64,000 nt of DNA, taken from Roseovarius albus (GTDB lineage: Bacteria; Pseudomonadota; Alphaproteobacteria; Rhodobacterales; Rhodobacteraceae). The stretch spans positions 310,001 through 374,000 of the forward strand of contig NZ_FWFX01000003.1 of the NCBI RefSeq assembly GCF_900172335.1, given 5' to 3'. The notes under the pieces are model-generated. The model was given only the letters and a program-made list of their open reading frames with translations. It was not told where the DNA came from and ran no database searches. This document shows, one piece after another, positions 8,476 through 16,571 of the stretch (its first letter is position 1; every line of letters starts with the position of its first letter). The position numbers and the translations under genes were made by a program.

Positions 8476-8988
8476 TCAATCAAACAGTTTGTCACCTTCG
8501 AAGACGGGCGTGCCGTCGCGAAGGGATTTAAAGTCACGTACGAAAGATTGCAGAAGACGCCAGATCATCAGGCCAAAGCCCGCAGGAACGGCCATCAGGA
8601 ACCAGACCTTGGAGATCCGCAGACCATCGGTCACAGAGCCGAACTTGGCTGAGATATGCACAGCCTCAAACGACCAGTAGAGCGCGATGATCGCGACAAT
8701 GAACATCACCAGGTCGCCAAAGATATAAAGCAGGGCTTTGGCGCGTGGCGGAATGTAGTGCATGATCACATCAATGCGGATGTGGGCTCGTTCTTTGACC
8801 GCGGCAGCGGCCCCGATCCAGGCCAGATAGATGAATGAATACCTTACAATTTCTTCTCCCCAGATCGAGGAGTAAGAGAAGACTTCGCGCCTCAGCACCT
8901 CAATGGCCATCGTGATCACAAGCATCACGTAAAAGATGAGAAGCAACCAGCGCTCTGCATCGCGATCTATTCTGCGAAGTAAATTCAT
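8476..8988 (-). CDS. hpsL: TRAP transporter small permease subunit (DctQ type)
   Basis: A 170-residue protein with four predicted membrane helices and the DctQ signature running from WGEEIVRYSFIYLAWIG to KERAHIRID (about 43-73). It pairs with the large permease. It is separated from the solute-binding protein gene by 76 bases that contain a long hairpin, while the gap to the large subunit is only 10 bases. This arrangement allows unequal expression of binding protein and permease. Confidence 0.86.
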   Translation of the reverse strand: MNLLRRIDRDAERWLLLIFYVMLVITMAIEVLRREVFSYSSIWGEEIVRYSFIYLAWIGAAAAVKERAHIRIDVIMHYIPPRAKALLYIFGDLVMFIVAIIALYWSFEAVHISAKFGSVTDGLRISKVWFLMAVPAGFGLMIWRLLQSFVRDFKSLRDGTPVFEGDKLFD

Positions 8989-9026
8989 GTCCTGTCCATT
9001 CGTTGGGGAACTGCCAGATCGGCGAA

Positions 9027-9061
9027 TTTAACGGGCACTCATGGGCTGAGCGCCCGTTAAA
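9027..9061 (-). terminator. Long stem-loop between hpsK and hpsL
   Basis: TTTAACGGGC (9027-9036) pairs with GCCCGTTAAA (9052-9061). An inner ACTCA..TGAGC continues the stem, giving about 15 base pairs with one G-T pair and a 5-base loop. It begins 3 bases after the hpsK stop. The A/U-rich outer stem fits a partial terminator or mRNA-stabilising hairpin that raises binding-protein levels over permease. Confidence 0.65.
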
Positions 9062-9064
9062 ATT

Positions 9065-10213
9065 TTAGGCGTCGTGAACGTAGTATTTGCCTTGGGTGCC
9101 TGCAGCTTCTTCCAACTTGGCAAAGGCCTCCATGGAACCGGCCAGTTCGACCTTGAATTCGTCCCATTCGGATCGTTGATATCCACCGGCCTCTTGCCAT
9201 TCAGCAAGTTGGTCACCCGTGAGCGAATGAAATTCGACGCCTGCCTTGTTCAGTTCCGCCATCGCGTATGCACGCGCGGATGGCACCTTTGACAGATTCT
9301 GGTGCGCTGTCATTTCAGAGCCCCACATGACTCCCTCTTGCACATCTGCAGGCAAAGAGTTGAACCATTCAAGGTTGCACGAATAGACTTGGCTATCCGG
9401 CACGGCCTGCGTGAAGGTCACATGGCTGAGGATGTCTTTGAAGCCAAAGACAAACAGTGCCCCAACCGATGGATCAAGCGCATCAGCAACACCCTGCTTG
9501 ATCGCAGACGGTGTTTCGCCCCAAGCCACCGGTGTTGGGTTGGCCCCGACCATGCGGTAATATTGCTGCAGCATTTTTGAACCGGGCACGCGGAATTTCA
9601 CGCCACCCAGATCGCCAGGGCTAAGGACCGCTCCGGCACCGCCTTTGCGCACGGCGACAACACGTGGGTCAATGTTGACATAGAACAGCGCCTTAAAACC
9701 CGCCGCTTCGATCTTGGGGTGCACCTCGGTGTTCCAGTGATCCGAGTTGACCAGATTGGTGAAGCGTTGGTTTGAGCCGCACAGATAGGGCATGTTGATC
9801 AGGTCAACGGTCGAGGCAAATGGCGCGAAGTTTGACAGAGAGTGTTGAGCTGCCTGAATGGTCCCACCCTGAACCTTTTGCACCAAGGCACCCCCTGCCC
9901 CAAGCTGCCCACCGGGTGCCAGCTTGACGTAGACTTTGCCGTTGGTGGCGTTTTGAATGTTTTCCTTCAGGTCAAGCTGCATGATCGGATAGCTGCGCGA
10001 GGCCCCCAGCACATAGGCCGTGGCCAATGTCATGATATGTTCGGCCGCTTTTTCACGGTCGCGCTCTTCGTTGGCCGTTTGCGCGGTTGCCTCAGACGAC
10101 CAGAGCACGCCCCCGGCCCCGGCCACCATCGCAGCTGTGAATGCGCCGCTTGATACGAGTTTTAGGAAATTTCGGCGTGAAGCCGATGCAAGTTCCTTTT
10201 GATCTTTATCCAT
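9065..10213 (-). CDS. hpsK: TRAP transporter substrate-binding protein (DctP type), Tat-exported
   Basis: A 382-residue periplasmic binding protein. The N-terminus carries a twin-arginine motif (SRRNFLKLV, residues 12-20) followed by a hydrophobic stretch and an ATAQT cleavage region near residue 44, so it probably folds before Tat export. Later segments GGVKFRVPGSKMLQ and GETPSAIKQGVADALD are standard DctP ligand-site regions, including an Arg (near 215) that binds the acidic group of the ligand, here presumably the sulfonate or a hydroxyl-bearing sulfonate. A GGGAGGA ribosome binding site precedes the start. The small membrane gene lies 19 bases upstream. Confidence 0.87.
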   Translation of the reverse strand: MDKDQKELASASRRNFLKLVSSGAFTAAMVAGAGGVLWSSEATAQTANEERDREKAAEHIMTLATAYVLGASRSYPIMQLDLKENIQNATNGKVYVKLAPGGQLGAGGALVQKVQGGTIQAAQHSLSNFAPFASTVDLINMPYLCGSNQRFTNLVNSDHWNTEVHPKIEAAGFKALFYVNIDPRVVAVRKGGAGAVLSPGDLGGVKFRVPGSKMLQQYYRMVGANPTPVAWGETPSAIKQGVADALDPSVGALFVFGFKDILSHVTFTQAVPDSQVYSCNLEWFNSLPADVQEGVMWGSEMTAHQNLSKVPSARAYAMAELNKAGVEFHSLTGDQLAEWQEAGGYQRSEWDEFKVELAGSMEAFAKLEEAAGTQGKYYVHDA

Positions 10214-10232
10214 TGAACGTCCTCCCGATGGA

Positions 10233-10421
10233 CTATTTGCCGCCGTTCTTGTTTTTGCGGTCAGCTTCTTTTTTCAAAATCGCGACGACAAACAGGATCG
10301 ACGCGGCGAACAGAACCAGCATTTCACCGACATCACCCAAGAATGCGCTTCCGGCAAAGGCCCCCAGTGCAACGTTTGTGAAATACACGAGGAACACTGC
10401 GAGTGAGGCGGCAAGAAACAT
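10233..10421 (-). CDS. Small two-helix membrane protein leading the DHPS operon
   Basis: A 62-residue protein with two hydrophobic segments (about 1-22 and 33-48) and a basic, Lys/Asn-rich C-terminal tail (KKEADRKNKNGGK). GGAG lies 8 bases before its ATG. It is the first gene after the twin operators and is followed 19 bases later by hpsK, so it is very likely translated with the transporter. I do not recognise a family. It could be an accessory subunit or regulator of the TRAP permease. Confidence 0.7.
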   Translation of the reverse strand: MFLAASLAVFLVYFTNVALGAFAGSAFLGDVGEMLVLFAASILFVVAILKKEADRKNKNGGK

Positions 10422-10454
10422 GGGTGAGGCTCCGTTTGAATCGGTTGTGCGGTA

Positions 10455-10494
10455 ATGTAAGCGCTTACATGACTCAAATGCAAGCGCTTACATT
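10455..10494. promoter_or_regulatory. Twin LacI-family operators in the divergent control region
   Basis: Site 1 (10455-10470) is a perfect 16-base palindrome ATGTAAGCGCTTACAT. Site 2 (10477-10494) is AATGCAAGCGCTTACATT with one mismatched pair. Centres are 23 bases apart. The central CG and AAGCGCTT core match LacI/GalR-type operators. On the minus strand a candidate -35 (TTGCAT) sits in site 2 and a weak -10 (TTACAT) in site 1 with 17 bases between, so bound repressor would block the DHPS operon promoter. The region also lies upstream of the regulator, so autoregulation is likely. Confidence 0.85.
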
Positions 10495-10557
10495 CATTTG
10501 GTTTCAAACCCCCTTAATTCTGATAGAATTGCACTGCTTATTCTCGAAAGGCAGTTC

Positions 10558-11580
10558 ATGACAGAAATCAAAGGCGCCCCGACACTGGACGATGTGGCAA
10601 AGGCGGCAGGCGTCTCGACAGCGACCGTTTCGCGTTGTCTGAACAGTTCAGGTCGGGTTGTCGCGGCAACACGTGATCGGGTCATGCGCGCAGTTTCTGA
10701 ACTGGGTTACACCCCAAATTTTGGGGCGCGGGTCATGGCTGCCAAACGCACCTACACGATTGGGGCAATCATTCCGACAATGGAAAACGCTATCTTTGCC
10801 CGTGGGCTGCAAGCCTTCCAGGAAGAGCTGCATACAAAGGGATATACCTTGCTTGTGGCCAGTTCCGCCTATCGGCCCGAAATCGAAGAAGAGCAGATAC
10901 GCGCGCTGGTCTCGCGCGGTGCGGATGGATTGCTTTTAATCGGACATGATCGCGCGGCATCGATCTATGACTATCTTGAGCGACAGAACGTTCCCGCACT
11001 GGTTTCCTGGTCTTATCAAAGTGATGCACGCGTGCCTTCGGTCGGGTTCAGCAATTCCGACGCTATGCAGGAGTTGGCCGAGGAGGTGATTCGAGCCGGA
11101 CATCGAAATGTAGCCATGATTTCAGGGATTTGCGAAGGAAATGACCGCGCCAAAATGCGCGTACAGGGATTGAAGAAAGCCCTCAAGCAATATGACATAA
11201 ACCCTGATGACGTCCCGATTATAGAGACCCCATATGAAATTGATGGCGGCGCAGCGGCCTTTGCCAGCCTGATGGAATTAACACCACGACCCACTACTGT
11301 TTTATGCGGTAACGACGTTCTGGCAGTGGGTGCATTGCGCAAGGCGCATGACTTGGGATTGGACATCCCGGGGGATGTTTCGATAACGGGTTTCGACGAC
11401 ATAGAGCTGGCCCAGATCGTCAACCCGCCCCTGACTACAGTACACGTCCCCCATCGGGAAATGGGCTGCAAAGCCGCGTGCGAATTGGTCAATCTGGTCG
11501 AAAAGACTAGCGATGGCAAATCCATCAAATTGCAGACCTTCGTGAGTAAACGCAATTCTCTTGCGCGTAATCAGAATTGA
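10558..11580 (+). CDS. LacI-family transcriptional regulator of the DHPS operon
   Basis: A 340-residue LacI/GalR regulator. The N-terminal helix-turn-helix TLDDVAKAAGVSTATVSRCL is followed by the hinge helix ending in ARVMAAKRTYTIGAI. The periplasmic-binding-like sensor domain has PTTVLCGNDVLAVGAL and DVSITGFDD. The start at 10558 follows a CGAAAGGCAG ribosome binding site; the frame is open further upstream but would run into the operator. Divergent placement and the twin palindromes indicate control of hpsK-slcD, presumably with DHPS or sulfolactate as effector (inference). Confidence 0.88.
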   Translation: MTEIKGAPTLDDVAKAAGVSTATVSRCLNSSGRVVAATRDRVMRAVSELGYTPNFGARVMAAKRTYTIGAIIPTMENAIFARGLQAFQEELHTKGYTLLVASSAYRPEIEEEQIRALVSRGADGLLLIGHDRAASIYDYLERQNVPALVSWSYQSDARVPSVGFSNSDAMQELAEEVIRAGHRNVAMISGICEGNDRAKMRVQGLKKALKQYDINPDDVPIIETPYEIDGGAAAFASLMELTPRPTTVLCGNDVLAVGALRKAHDLGLDIPGDVSITGFDDIELAQIVNPPLTTVHVPHREMGCKAACELVNLVEKTSDGKSIKLQTFVSKRNSLARNQN

Positions 11581-11614
11581 TGCGAGCAAAGAACGTTTCA
11601 AGAATGCAAAGCAA

Positions 11615-11797
11615 TCACTGAAAGACCCGCAACAGAGCACTGGCCTGCAACTCTTCCGCTTCGGCCAATTCATCCAACATGAAATCGACCTCCAGCAATC
11701 CAACCTCAGAAACCTCGATCTCAATGTGATCTTCGAAAAGCGAAGCGCCCCGGTCAGCGTGTGCAGATGCCTTTATGAAATTTGCAAATAGGGTCAT
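11615..11797 (-). CDS. Small acidic hypothetical protein
   Basis: A 60-residue frame beginning MTLFANFIKASAHADR, preceded by AAGGAAA 8 bases before the ATG at 11797. It is acidic (many Glu) with a C-terminal amphipathic stretch EVDFMLDELAEAEELQ and no Cys. The frame is open further upstream to 11989 without a ribosome binding site. It is convergent with the LacI gene, ending 35 bases after it, and divergent from the TetR gene. No family recognised. Confidence 0.5.
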   Translation of the reverse strand: MTLFANFIKASAHADRGASLFEDHIEIEVSEVGLLEVDFMLDELAEAEELQASALLRVFQ

Positions 11798-12057
11798 TGT
11801 TTCAATTTCCTTATGTGTCAGAAGACAGGCTCCAGCCCGATCTTCAAATTTGTTCGATACAAACTGAATACGTCCCGGATGTTTCAATTTAGGTTCGCGG
11901 CATGGCAAATTGGGTTTCAATTTTTTCAATGGTCGTCTGTTGAAGCCTCGAGCTCCGAGGGTTCTGACTATTTTCGAGCGGGACGTCATCCGGGGACATG
12001 CACATGCTATCTTCCCACCATTGTGATACTGGTCAACATGAAAGGGACTGAACCATC

Positions 12058-12669
12058 ATGGATTTTGATTCAGAGAATCTCAGGGAAAGCATTCTGGAAG
12101 CCTCGGAGCTGATCATTCTGGAAGGAGGATATGTCTCTTTTGATCTGAATGTCGTTGCAACAACGTTGGATATCCCTGCGCAAACGATCATTGAAGTCTT
12201 CCCAACAAAAGAGGCCCTCGCCGAAGCAGTGCTTGAACGCTATGCGCTCAATGATATGGCGTTGTTTCAACGTTTATCGCGCCAAGCCGAGATCAAGACA
12301 GATGATCCACTGGATCAGGTGCTGCTGTTTATCGGGTACTTCAATGACTTTCTTGACGATCTCGAAGACCCCATTCCCGGGTGCATCTTTGCCTCGTACA
12401 CCTATTCGCGAAAGCATTTTGGCCCCGAGACGCGCGAATTTATCGACAAAAGTCTGGACGCCTGGAGCAAGCTATTTGAAGATAAGTTTGACGCTTTGAT
12501 CCGGCATCGGACGCCGCGTATCGCCATCACCGCGCGGGAATTGGCAGAAATGATCACCACGACGATTGAGGGTGGCTTCATCATGACCAATGCGAAGAAT
12601 GATCCGAAGTGGACGCAGCGACAAGCGCAGCAGTTTCAGAAGTTTGTCGCCCTGGTGTTTGCAGAGTAG
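12058..12669 (+). CDS. TetR-family transcriptional regulator
   Basis: A 203-residue protein with an N-terminal helical domain laid out as in TetR regulators (ILEASELIILEGGYVSFDLNVVATTLDI, then a recognition region around PAQTIIEVFPTKEALAEAVL, residues 35-60). The C-terminal part, with FIDKSLDAWSKLFEDK and MITTTIEGGFIM, resembles the TetR_C ligand domain of AcrR/NemR-type members. The HTH is somewhat divergent (Phe-Pro instead of Tyr-His-Phe). It stands alone, divergent from a small gene, so targets are unknown. Confidence 0.78.
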   Translation: MDFDSENLRESILEASELIILEGGYVSFDLNVVATTLDIPAQTIIEVFPTKEALAEAVLERYALNDMALFQRLSRQAEIKTDDPLDQVLLFIGYFNDFLDDLEDPIPGCIFASYTYSRKHFGPETREFIDKSLDAWSKLFEDKFDALIRHRTPRIAITARELAEMITTTIEGGFIMTNAKNDPKWTQRQAQQFQKFVALVFAE

Positions 12670-12733
12670 TCGCCCGGATCCTACCCGCGGAGAACGTTAC
12701 GCTGCATCTAAAGCTCTTGCAAACGGCGCACTG

Positions 12734-13180
12734 TTATCCCGCGTAGTTCGTGTAATGAAACCGCTCGACATTACCGTCCTTAATGGCACAGCGCACTTTG
12801 ATATAGCTGCGAGCGTCGTAGTTTGTGTTGCTCGAGCGGCCAACCTCAAGCGTGATGACGGTAAAGCCCTCGACATCGGCCACATACGACAGGGTTTGTT
12901 CGAAATCCACATGGTGGTAGCCCTGATTTGACATTGCCTTGTGGGTGCGGTGCATGCACAGGCCAATGGCGTTCTCTTCGGTCGTAAGGTTTGGATGGGG
13001 CGTAAAGGCGCCACCGTTCTTGTGCTGTGCCTTGGCCACCGCCGAGCCAAGCACACCGAGCGCCACACCGGCGATGAAATCGCCCACGCCATCATCATGC
13101 GCCTGCACGGGTGCGGCGGTTACGGTGCTGAAGGCCAAAGCCGCGCATAGGGCTGCGGTGGAAATTCGTTTGAAGCGCAT
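12734..13180 (-). CDS. Small exported protein of unknown function
   Basis: A 148-residue protein with a clear signal peptide (MRFKRISTAALCAALAFSTV..APVQA, cleavage near residue 27) followed by HDDGVGDFIAGVALGVLGSAVAKAQ, a Gly/Ala-rich hydrophobic segment. The mature part contains two Cys (near 75 and 131) that may form a disulfide. The ATG at 13180 follows AAGGA; a much longer frame continues upstream across the neighbouring gene and is rejected. Its N-terminal layout is shared with the gene at 26133. Confidence 0.72.
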   Translation of the reverse strand: MRFKRISTAALCAALAFSTVTAAPVQAHDDGVGDFIAGVALGVLGSAVAKAQHKNGGAFTPHPNLTTEENAIGLCMHRTHKAMSNQGYHHVDFEQTLSYVADVEGFTVITLEVGRSSNTNYDARSYIKVRCAIKDGNVERFHYTNYAG

Positions 13181-13307
13181 CACGTTTATATCCTTGTGTT
13201 CTTTGCGTAAAAAATTTCTGCTTATATTGGGGAAAGCGTAGCGCACTGTGGACGCGCGAGGCCAGACTTTTGAAAATTGGACGTCATAAGAGAGCTTTGC
13301 ATCACTC

Positions 13308-13937
13308 TTATTGAGTGCCTTGCGCCATGAGCTCAAAAAATTCTTCGCGGCTATTGGACCGCGGGTAAGGCTCAAGAGGGATAGGTTTGCCGAGGAACGT
13401 GCACAGCGGATCCCACCCGTCGCGGGCCCGAAAGACCAGCAGACGATCAGAAGATAGTGTTTCTTTGACTTCAATTTCCTGATGGTGGAACGCCTCGAGC
13501 ACACCTTGCCGGTCCGTATGCCCTTGCAAACTGCGGCCCAGCGCGAGCTTGGACACCATGGTGAGCCAGTCCACCTGCTCAGCGGGCCAGTCGTCAGGGG
13601 AGGTTAGAACTTTGAGAATGGTTTGCGAAATGCTTTTGTACCAGTTTTGGGGATTGCGGGTGGAGAGGATGATTTTGGCATTTGGGTAATATTCACTCAG
13701 TTCCCGCCAAAAGGTGGCGGTGGGCCAGTCGACAGCCGAATGAAACCCATCATAGATTGCGCGCCAATTCGGATCTCCGTCCAAGGCCGCGTTCCATTGT
13801 GGGACGCGGGTGGGCATGTCCTGCAGGACGTCCTCCATGTGGTAAGTCGGGCCCAGACCCAGCGTGTTGAGTGCCATCCGGAGTGACATTGTCCCCGTCC
13901 GGCCGAACCCTGCGCCAATCACTTCGAGTGCCATCAT
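13308..13937 (-). CDS. Sulfotransferase family protein
   Basis: A 209-residue protein of the PAPS-dependent sulfotransferase superfamily (Sulfotransfer_4-like). The 5-prime phosphosulfate loop is GAGFGRTGTMSL near the N-terminus, and ILSTRNPQNWYKSI (about 90-103) matches the 3-prime phosphate region. A GGGGGAT ribosome binding site lies before tandem ATGs at 13937 and 13934. Members of this family are widespread in marine bacteria and eukaryotes and the acceptor is usually unknown. It is followed downstream by the small exported gene but is probably its own unit. Confidence 0.8.
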   Translation of the reverse strand: MMALEVIGAGFGRTGTMSLRMALNTLGLGPTYHMEDVLQDMPTRVPQWNAALDGDPNWRAIYDGFHSAVDWPTATFWRELSEYYPNAKIILSTRNPQNWYKSISQTILKVLTSPDDWPAEQVDWLTMVSKLALGRSLQGHTDRQGVLEAFHHQEIEVKETLSSDRLLVFRARDGWDPLCTFLGKPIPLEPYPRSNSREEFFELMAQGTQ

Positions 13938-14010
13938 ATCCCCCGAGCTTTGTTGGTTGTTTTGCAAGTATAGCACGGATTGGGTTGATCTGCCGGGCAG
14001 ATGCGCGTGG

Positions 14011-14535
14011 CTACTGTTTCTCAAAGAAAATAACAACTTCGCCGACCTTCACGCCGAATTTCTCCATATAAGCGATGTTTAGGACACGATTATCTGAGAG
14101 CTTCCACATCCAGTCGTCAAAACTGACTCGGGTGGTTTTGCCGTCCACGGGCAAATCAATTGTGTATTTGAAATTGAAAGTATCTCCGGACTCGGTTCCT
14201 TTGGCGGTGCCCAATACTCCGGGGGCGGTTCCATCCCATGTGTCAGGGCCGGTTTTGGTCAGAGTCCAGATGCGTTGTTCTGTGGTTTGGTCAGAATAGG
14301 TGAAATCTTCGACCAGACGCAGGATGGAGCCATCCCAGACGCCGTCAATTTCAACCACGAAACGCCGCGAGACATTGCCGAGCACGTCCTTGAATTGGCC
14401 ATGGGCGATGACCCCTCCTTCGAAAAACTCTTCAAGATTGAGAGTGTCTTGAGACAGCTTCTGTTGCTCCAATGTCGGGCGGTCATTACAGGCCGTCAGC
14501 ATAATAAGAGCGAGGACAACAAGGGCGCGGAGCAT
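14011..14535 (-). CDS. DUF3833 family lipoprotein
   Basis: A 174-residue protein with a lipoprotein signal (LIMLTAC, Cys near residue 16). The mature domain has the DUF3833 pattern: LEEFFEGGVIAHGQFKD, then RRFVVEIDG and LVEDFTYSD, then FDDWMWKLSDNRVLN. This is a lipocalin-like family of unknown function that is often encoded beside enzymes of lipid or fatty acid metabolism. It lies 73 bases upstream of the sulfotransferase gene in the same direction, so co-transcription is possible. Confidence 0.8.
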   Translation of the reverse strand: MLRALVVLALIMLTACNDRPTLEQQKLSQDTLNLEEFFEGGVIAHGQFKDVLGNVSRRFVVEIDGVWDGSILRLVEDFTYSDQTTEQRIWTLTKTGPDTWDGTAPGVLGTAKGTESGDTFNFKYTIDLPVDGKTTRVSFDDWMWKLSDNRVLNIAYMEKFGVKVGEVVIFFEKQ

Positions 14536-14673
14536 CTACAGGTATCTTTGGACCAAATGAGGTTGATTGGGTTGCGTTGAGATGGCTTTTATTTTCATAA
14601 CGCCCCCACCCAGAAGCTGAGTGGAGGCGACGTCAAGTTATGGCCTTTGCCAGACCATTGAAGTGATCGGCAG

Positions 14674-15168
14674 TTACCCTTCTGGGATCAAAACCTTGTC
14701 GATAACATGAATAACGCCGTTGCTGGCTTCGACATCCGCCGCAACCACTTTGGCTCCATCTACTTTGACGCCATTTCGGGCATCAACGGACAGTCGATCA
14801 CCCTCGACCGTCAAAACCTGTGCCTTTTTCCCGGCGATATCACCTGCCATGACTTTCTCCGGGACGACGTGGTAGGTCAGAATGGTGATTAGCTGGTCTT
14901 TGTTCTCGGGCTTGAGCAGCGTTTCAACTGTGCCTTCGGGCAGTGCGGCAAAGGCTTCGTCTGTTGGTGCAAATACCGTGAACGGGCCGTCGCCCTTGAG
15001 CGTGTCAACGAGCCCAGCGGCTTGAACCGCGGCGACGAGGGTGCCAAAAGATCCGGCTTCGACCGCCGTATCAACGATGTCTTTTTTGGCTCCGGCAAAG
15101 GCTGAGGTCATGCTGACCGCGGCCAGCGAGACACCTGCAATTACACTAATGAATGAACGTCGTAGCAT
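14674..15168 (-). CDS. Secreted fasciclin (FAS1) domain protein
   Basis: A 164-residue protein with a signal peptide ending at SAFAG (about residue 25) and one complete FAS1 domain. The two conserved boxes are [15 protein letters not shown] (H1) and [13 protein letters not shown], with the C-terminal [13 protein letters not shown] (H2). FAS1 domains mediate adhesion or matrix contacts. Single-domain secreted forms are common in Rhodobacterales. No neighbour suggests a pathway. Confidence 0.9.
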   Translation of the reverse strand: MLRRSFISVIAGVSLAAVSMTSAFAGAKKDIVDTAVEAGSFGTLVAAVQAAGLVDTLKGDGPFTVFAPTDEAFAALPEGTVETLLKPENKDQLITILTYHVVPEKVMAGDIAGKKAQVLTVEGDRLSVDARNGVKVDGAKVVAADVEASNGVIHVIDKVLIPEG

Positions 15169-15433
15169 TGTCTTCTCCCAATTTAGATTGTGGCCTGATT
15201 ACGGGGGCTTTGGTTTGTTGGATCACAATAATTGAGAAGATCAGCTGAAGTCGGATTGGGATAACCGTGCTTGCGCGCGCCGGAAGAGCAGACTGTTCAG
15301 ACCTGCCGATTCTTAGGCCAAATAGTTGTTTTATAATATAAAATTAAAATGACACTTTTACGCTGTACGGCAGCAGCAATCGCACAGAAAATCCCCATAA
15401 AAATATTTTCGGGTCTTTACAGTTTTGCACTAA

Positions 15434-15460
15434 TTGGAGCGTCGAATTGAGACGCTCCAA
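15434..15460 (-). terminator. Perfect 10-bp hairpin downstream of the gcvT-like gene
   Basis: TTGGAGCGTC (15434-15443) and GACGCTCCAA (15451-15460) pair perfectly around a 7-base loop, 8 bases after the minus-strand gcvT-like stop. There is no strong U-run, so this may be a processing or Rho-assisted end. The rest of 15169-15467 is AT-rich and shows no gene. Confidence 0.55.
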
Positions 15461-15467
15461 GACAAAT

Positions 15468-16559
15468 TCAGGCGTGTGTGCGGGACTTGCTTGGGTCATA
15501 GATCGGGCTGTCGACCACGGTGGCGGTGGTCTCGATCCCATCACCGCTGACCTGCAAGACAGTGCCAGCATTGTGGCAGGGTTGGATGTGGGCCAGCGCA
15601 AGGGACTTGCCCATCCGGTGCGAATAGCAGGGGCTGTTGATCACACCGACCTCGGCCCCATCTAGCGACAAAGTTTCGCCGCCTGCGACCATGTCAGGGT
15701 GGGCGATGTCGAGGCACACGTTGTTCAGCGCTTCTTTCCCCTGGGCGGCCGCGAGCGCGGATTTACCGCGAAAATCGCCCTTGTCCTTGCTGATGGTGAA
15801 GCCAAGGCCAACCTCCCACGGGGTGTTGGCATCGGTCATGTCGTAGCCATAGAACAGCAGTCCCGCCTCGATCCGCACCTTATCGAGCGCAGTGAAGGAA
15901 CAGGGCATGACGCCTTTAGCGACGAGCTGATCCCAGATGTCGGTGATGACCGTGCCGTCGGCAAACACCTCGTACCCGCGTTCACCGGAATAGCCGGTGC
16001 GTGAGATGCGGCAGGGATGGCCAAAGAGCGTGGCAGGGGCGTGTTGGAAATAGCCTAGTTCAGCAAGGTCAATGTCCGTGGCCGCATTGAGGGTGGCGAG
16101 CGCATCGGGACCTTGGACCGAGAGATCATGCAGATCGTCGGCAAACGTAATGTCGACATTGCGGCCCTCGGCTGAGGCCTCGAGCAAGGCCATGGTGTCA
16201 CCAGAACCGTGCACGATCATCCATTCGTCATTGCCGTTGTTCGACACGATAGCATCGTCGGCAATCCCGCCCTGTTCGGTCAGCACACAGAGGTAGGCCG
16301 AAGACCCCGGCGCGATTTTGGACATATCGCGGGTGGTCAGGTGATCGAGTGTGGCAGCGGCGTCGGGACCGCGGACAAAGACCTTTTTCAGCGGGGACAT
16401 ATCAAACATGCCGACCCGCTCGCGCACGGCATCATGTTCGTCGTTGGGGTCGGTGTTGTAGCTCCAGGCGGTGCCCATGCCGTTCCAGTCTTCGAGCCCC
16501 GATCCAAGCGCGCGGTGACGGGAGGCAAGGGCTGAGGTGCGGCTGAGTTCTTGGGTCAT
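15468..16559 (-). CDS. GcvT-like folate-dependent methyltransferase
   Basis: A 363-residue protein of the aminomethyltransferase (glycine cleavage T/DmdA/dimethylglycine) family. MFDMSPLKKVFVRGPDA (about 51-67) and YLCVLTEQGGIADD match the folate-binding GcvT fold. GYSGERGYEV and the GCV_T_C-like C-terminal barrel (CYSHRMGKSLALAHI) complete it. The stop of the mttB-like gene lies 12 bases upstream, so the two form an operon. An MttB homologue removing a methyl group and a GcvT relative moving it to tetrahydrofolate would make a demethylation pair. The exact substrate is unknown; no other glycine cleavage gene is present. Confidence 0.82.
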   Translation of the reverse strand: MTQELSRTSALASRHRALGSGLEDWNGMGTAWSYNTDPNDEHDAVRERVGMFDMSPLKKVFVRGPDAAATLDHLTTRDMSKIAPGSSAYLCVLTEQGGIADDAIVSNNGNDEWMIVHGSGDTMALLEASAEGRNVDITFADDLHDLSVQGPDALATLNAATDIDLAELGYFQHAPATLFGHPCRISRTGYSGERGYEVFADGTVITDIWDQLVAKGVMPCSFTALDKVRIEAGLLFYGYDMTDANTPWEVGLGFTISKDKGDFRGKSALAAAQGKEALNNVCLDIAHPDMVAGGETLSLDGAEVGVINSPCYSHRMGKSLALAHIQPCHNAGTVLQVSGDGIETTATVVDSPIYDPSKSRTHA

Positions 16560-16571
16560 ATACGGTCCTTT

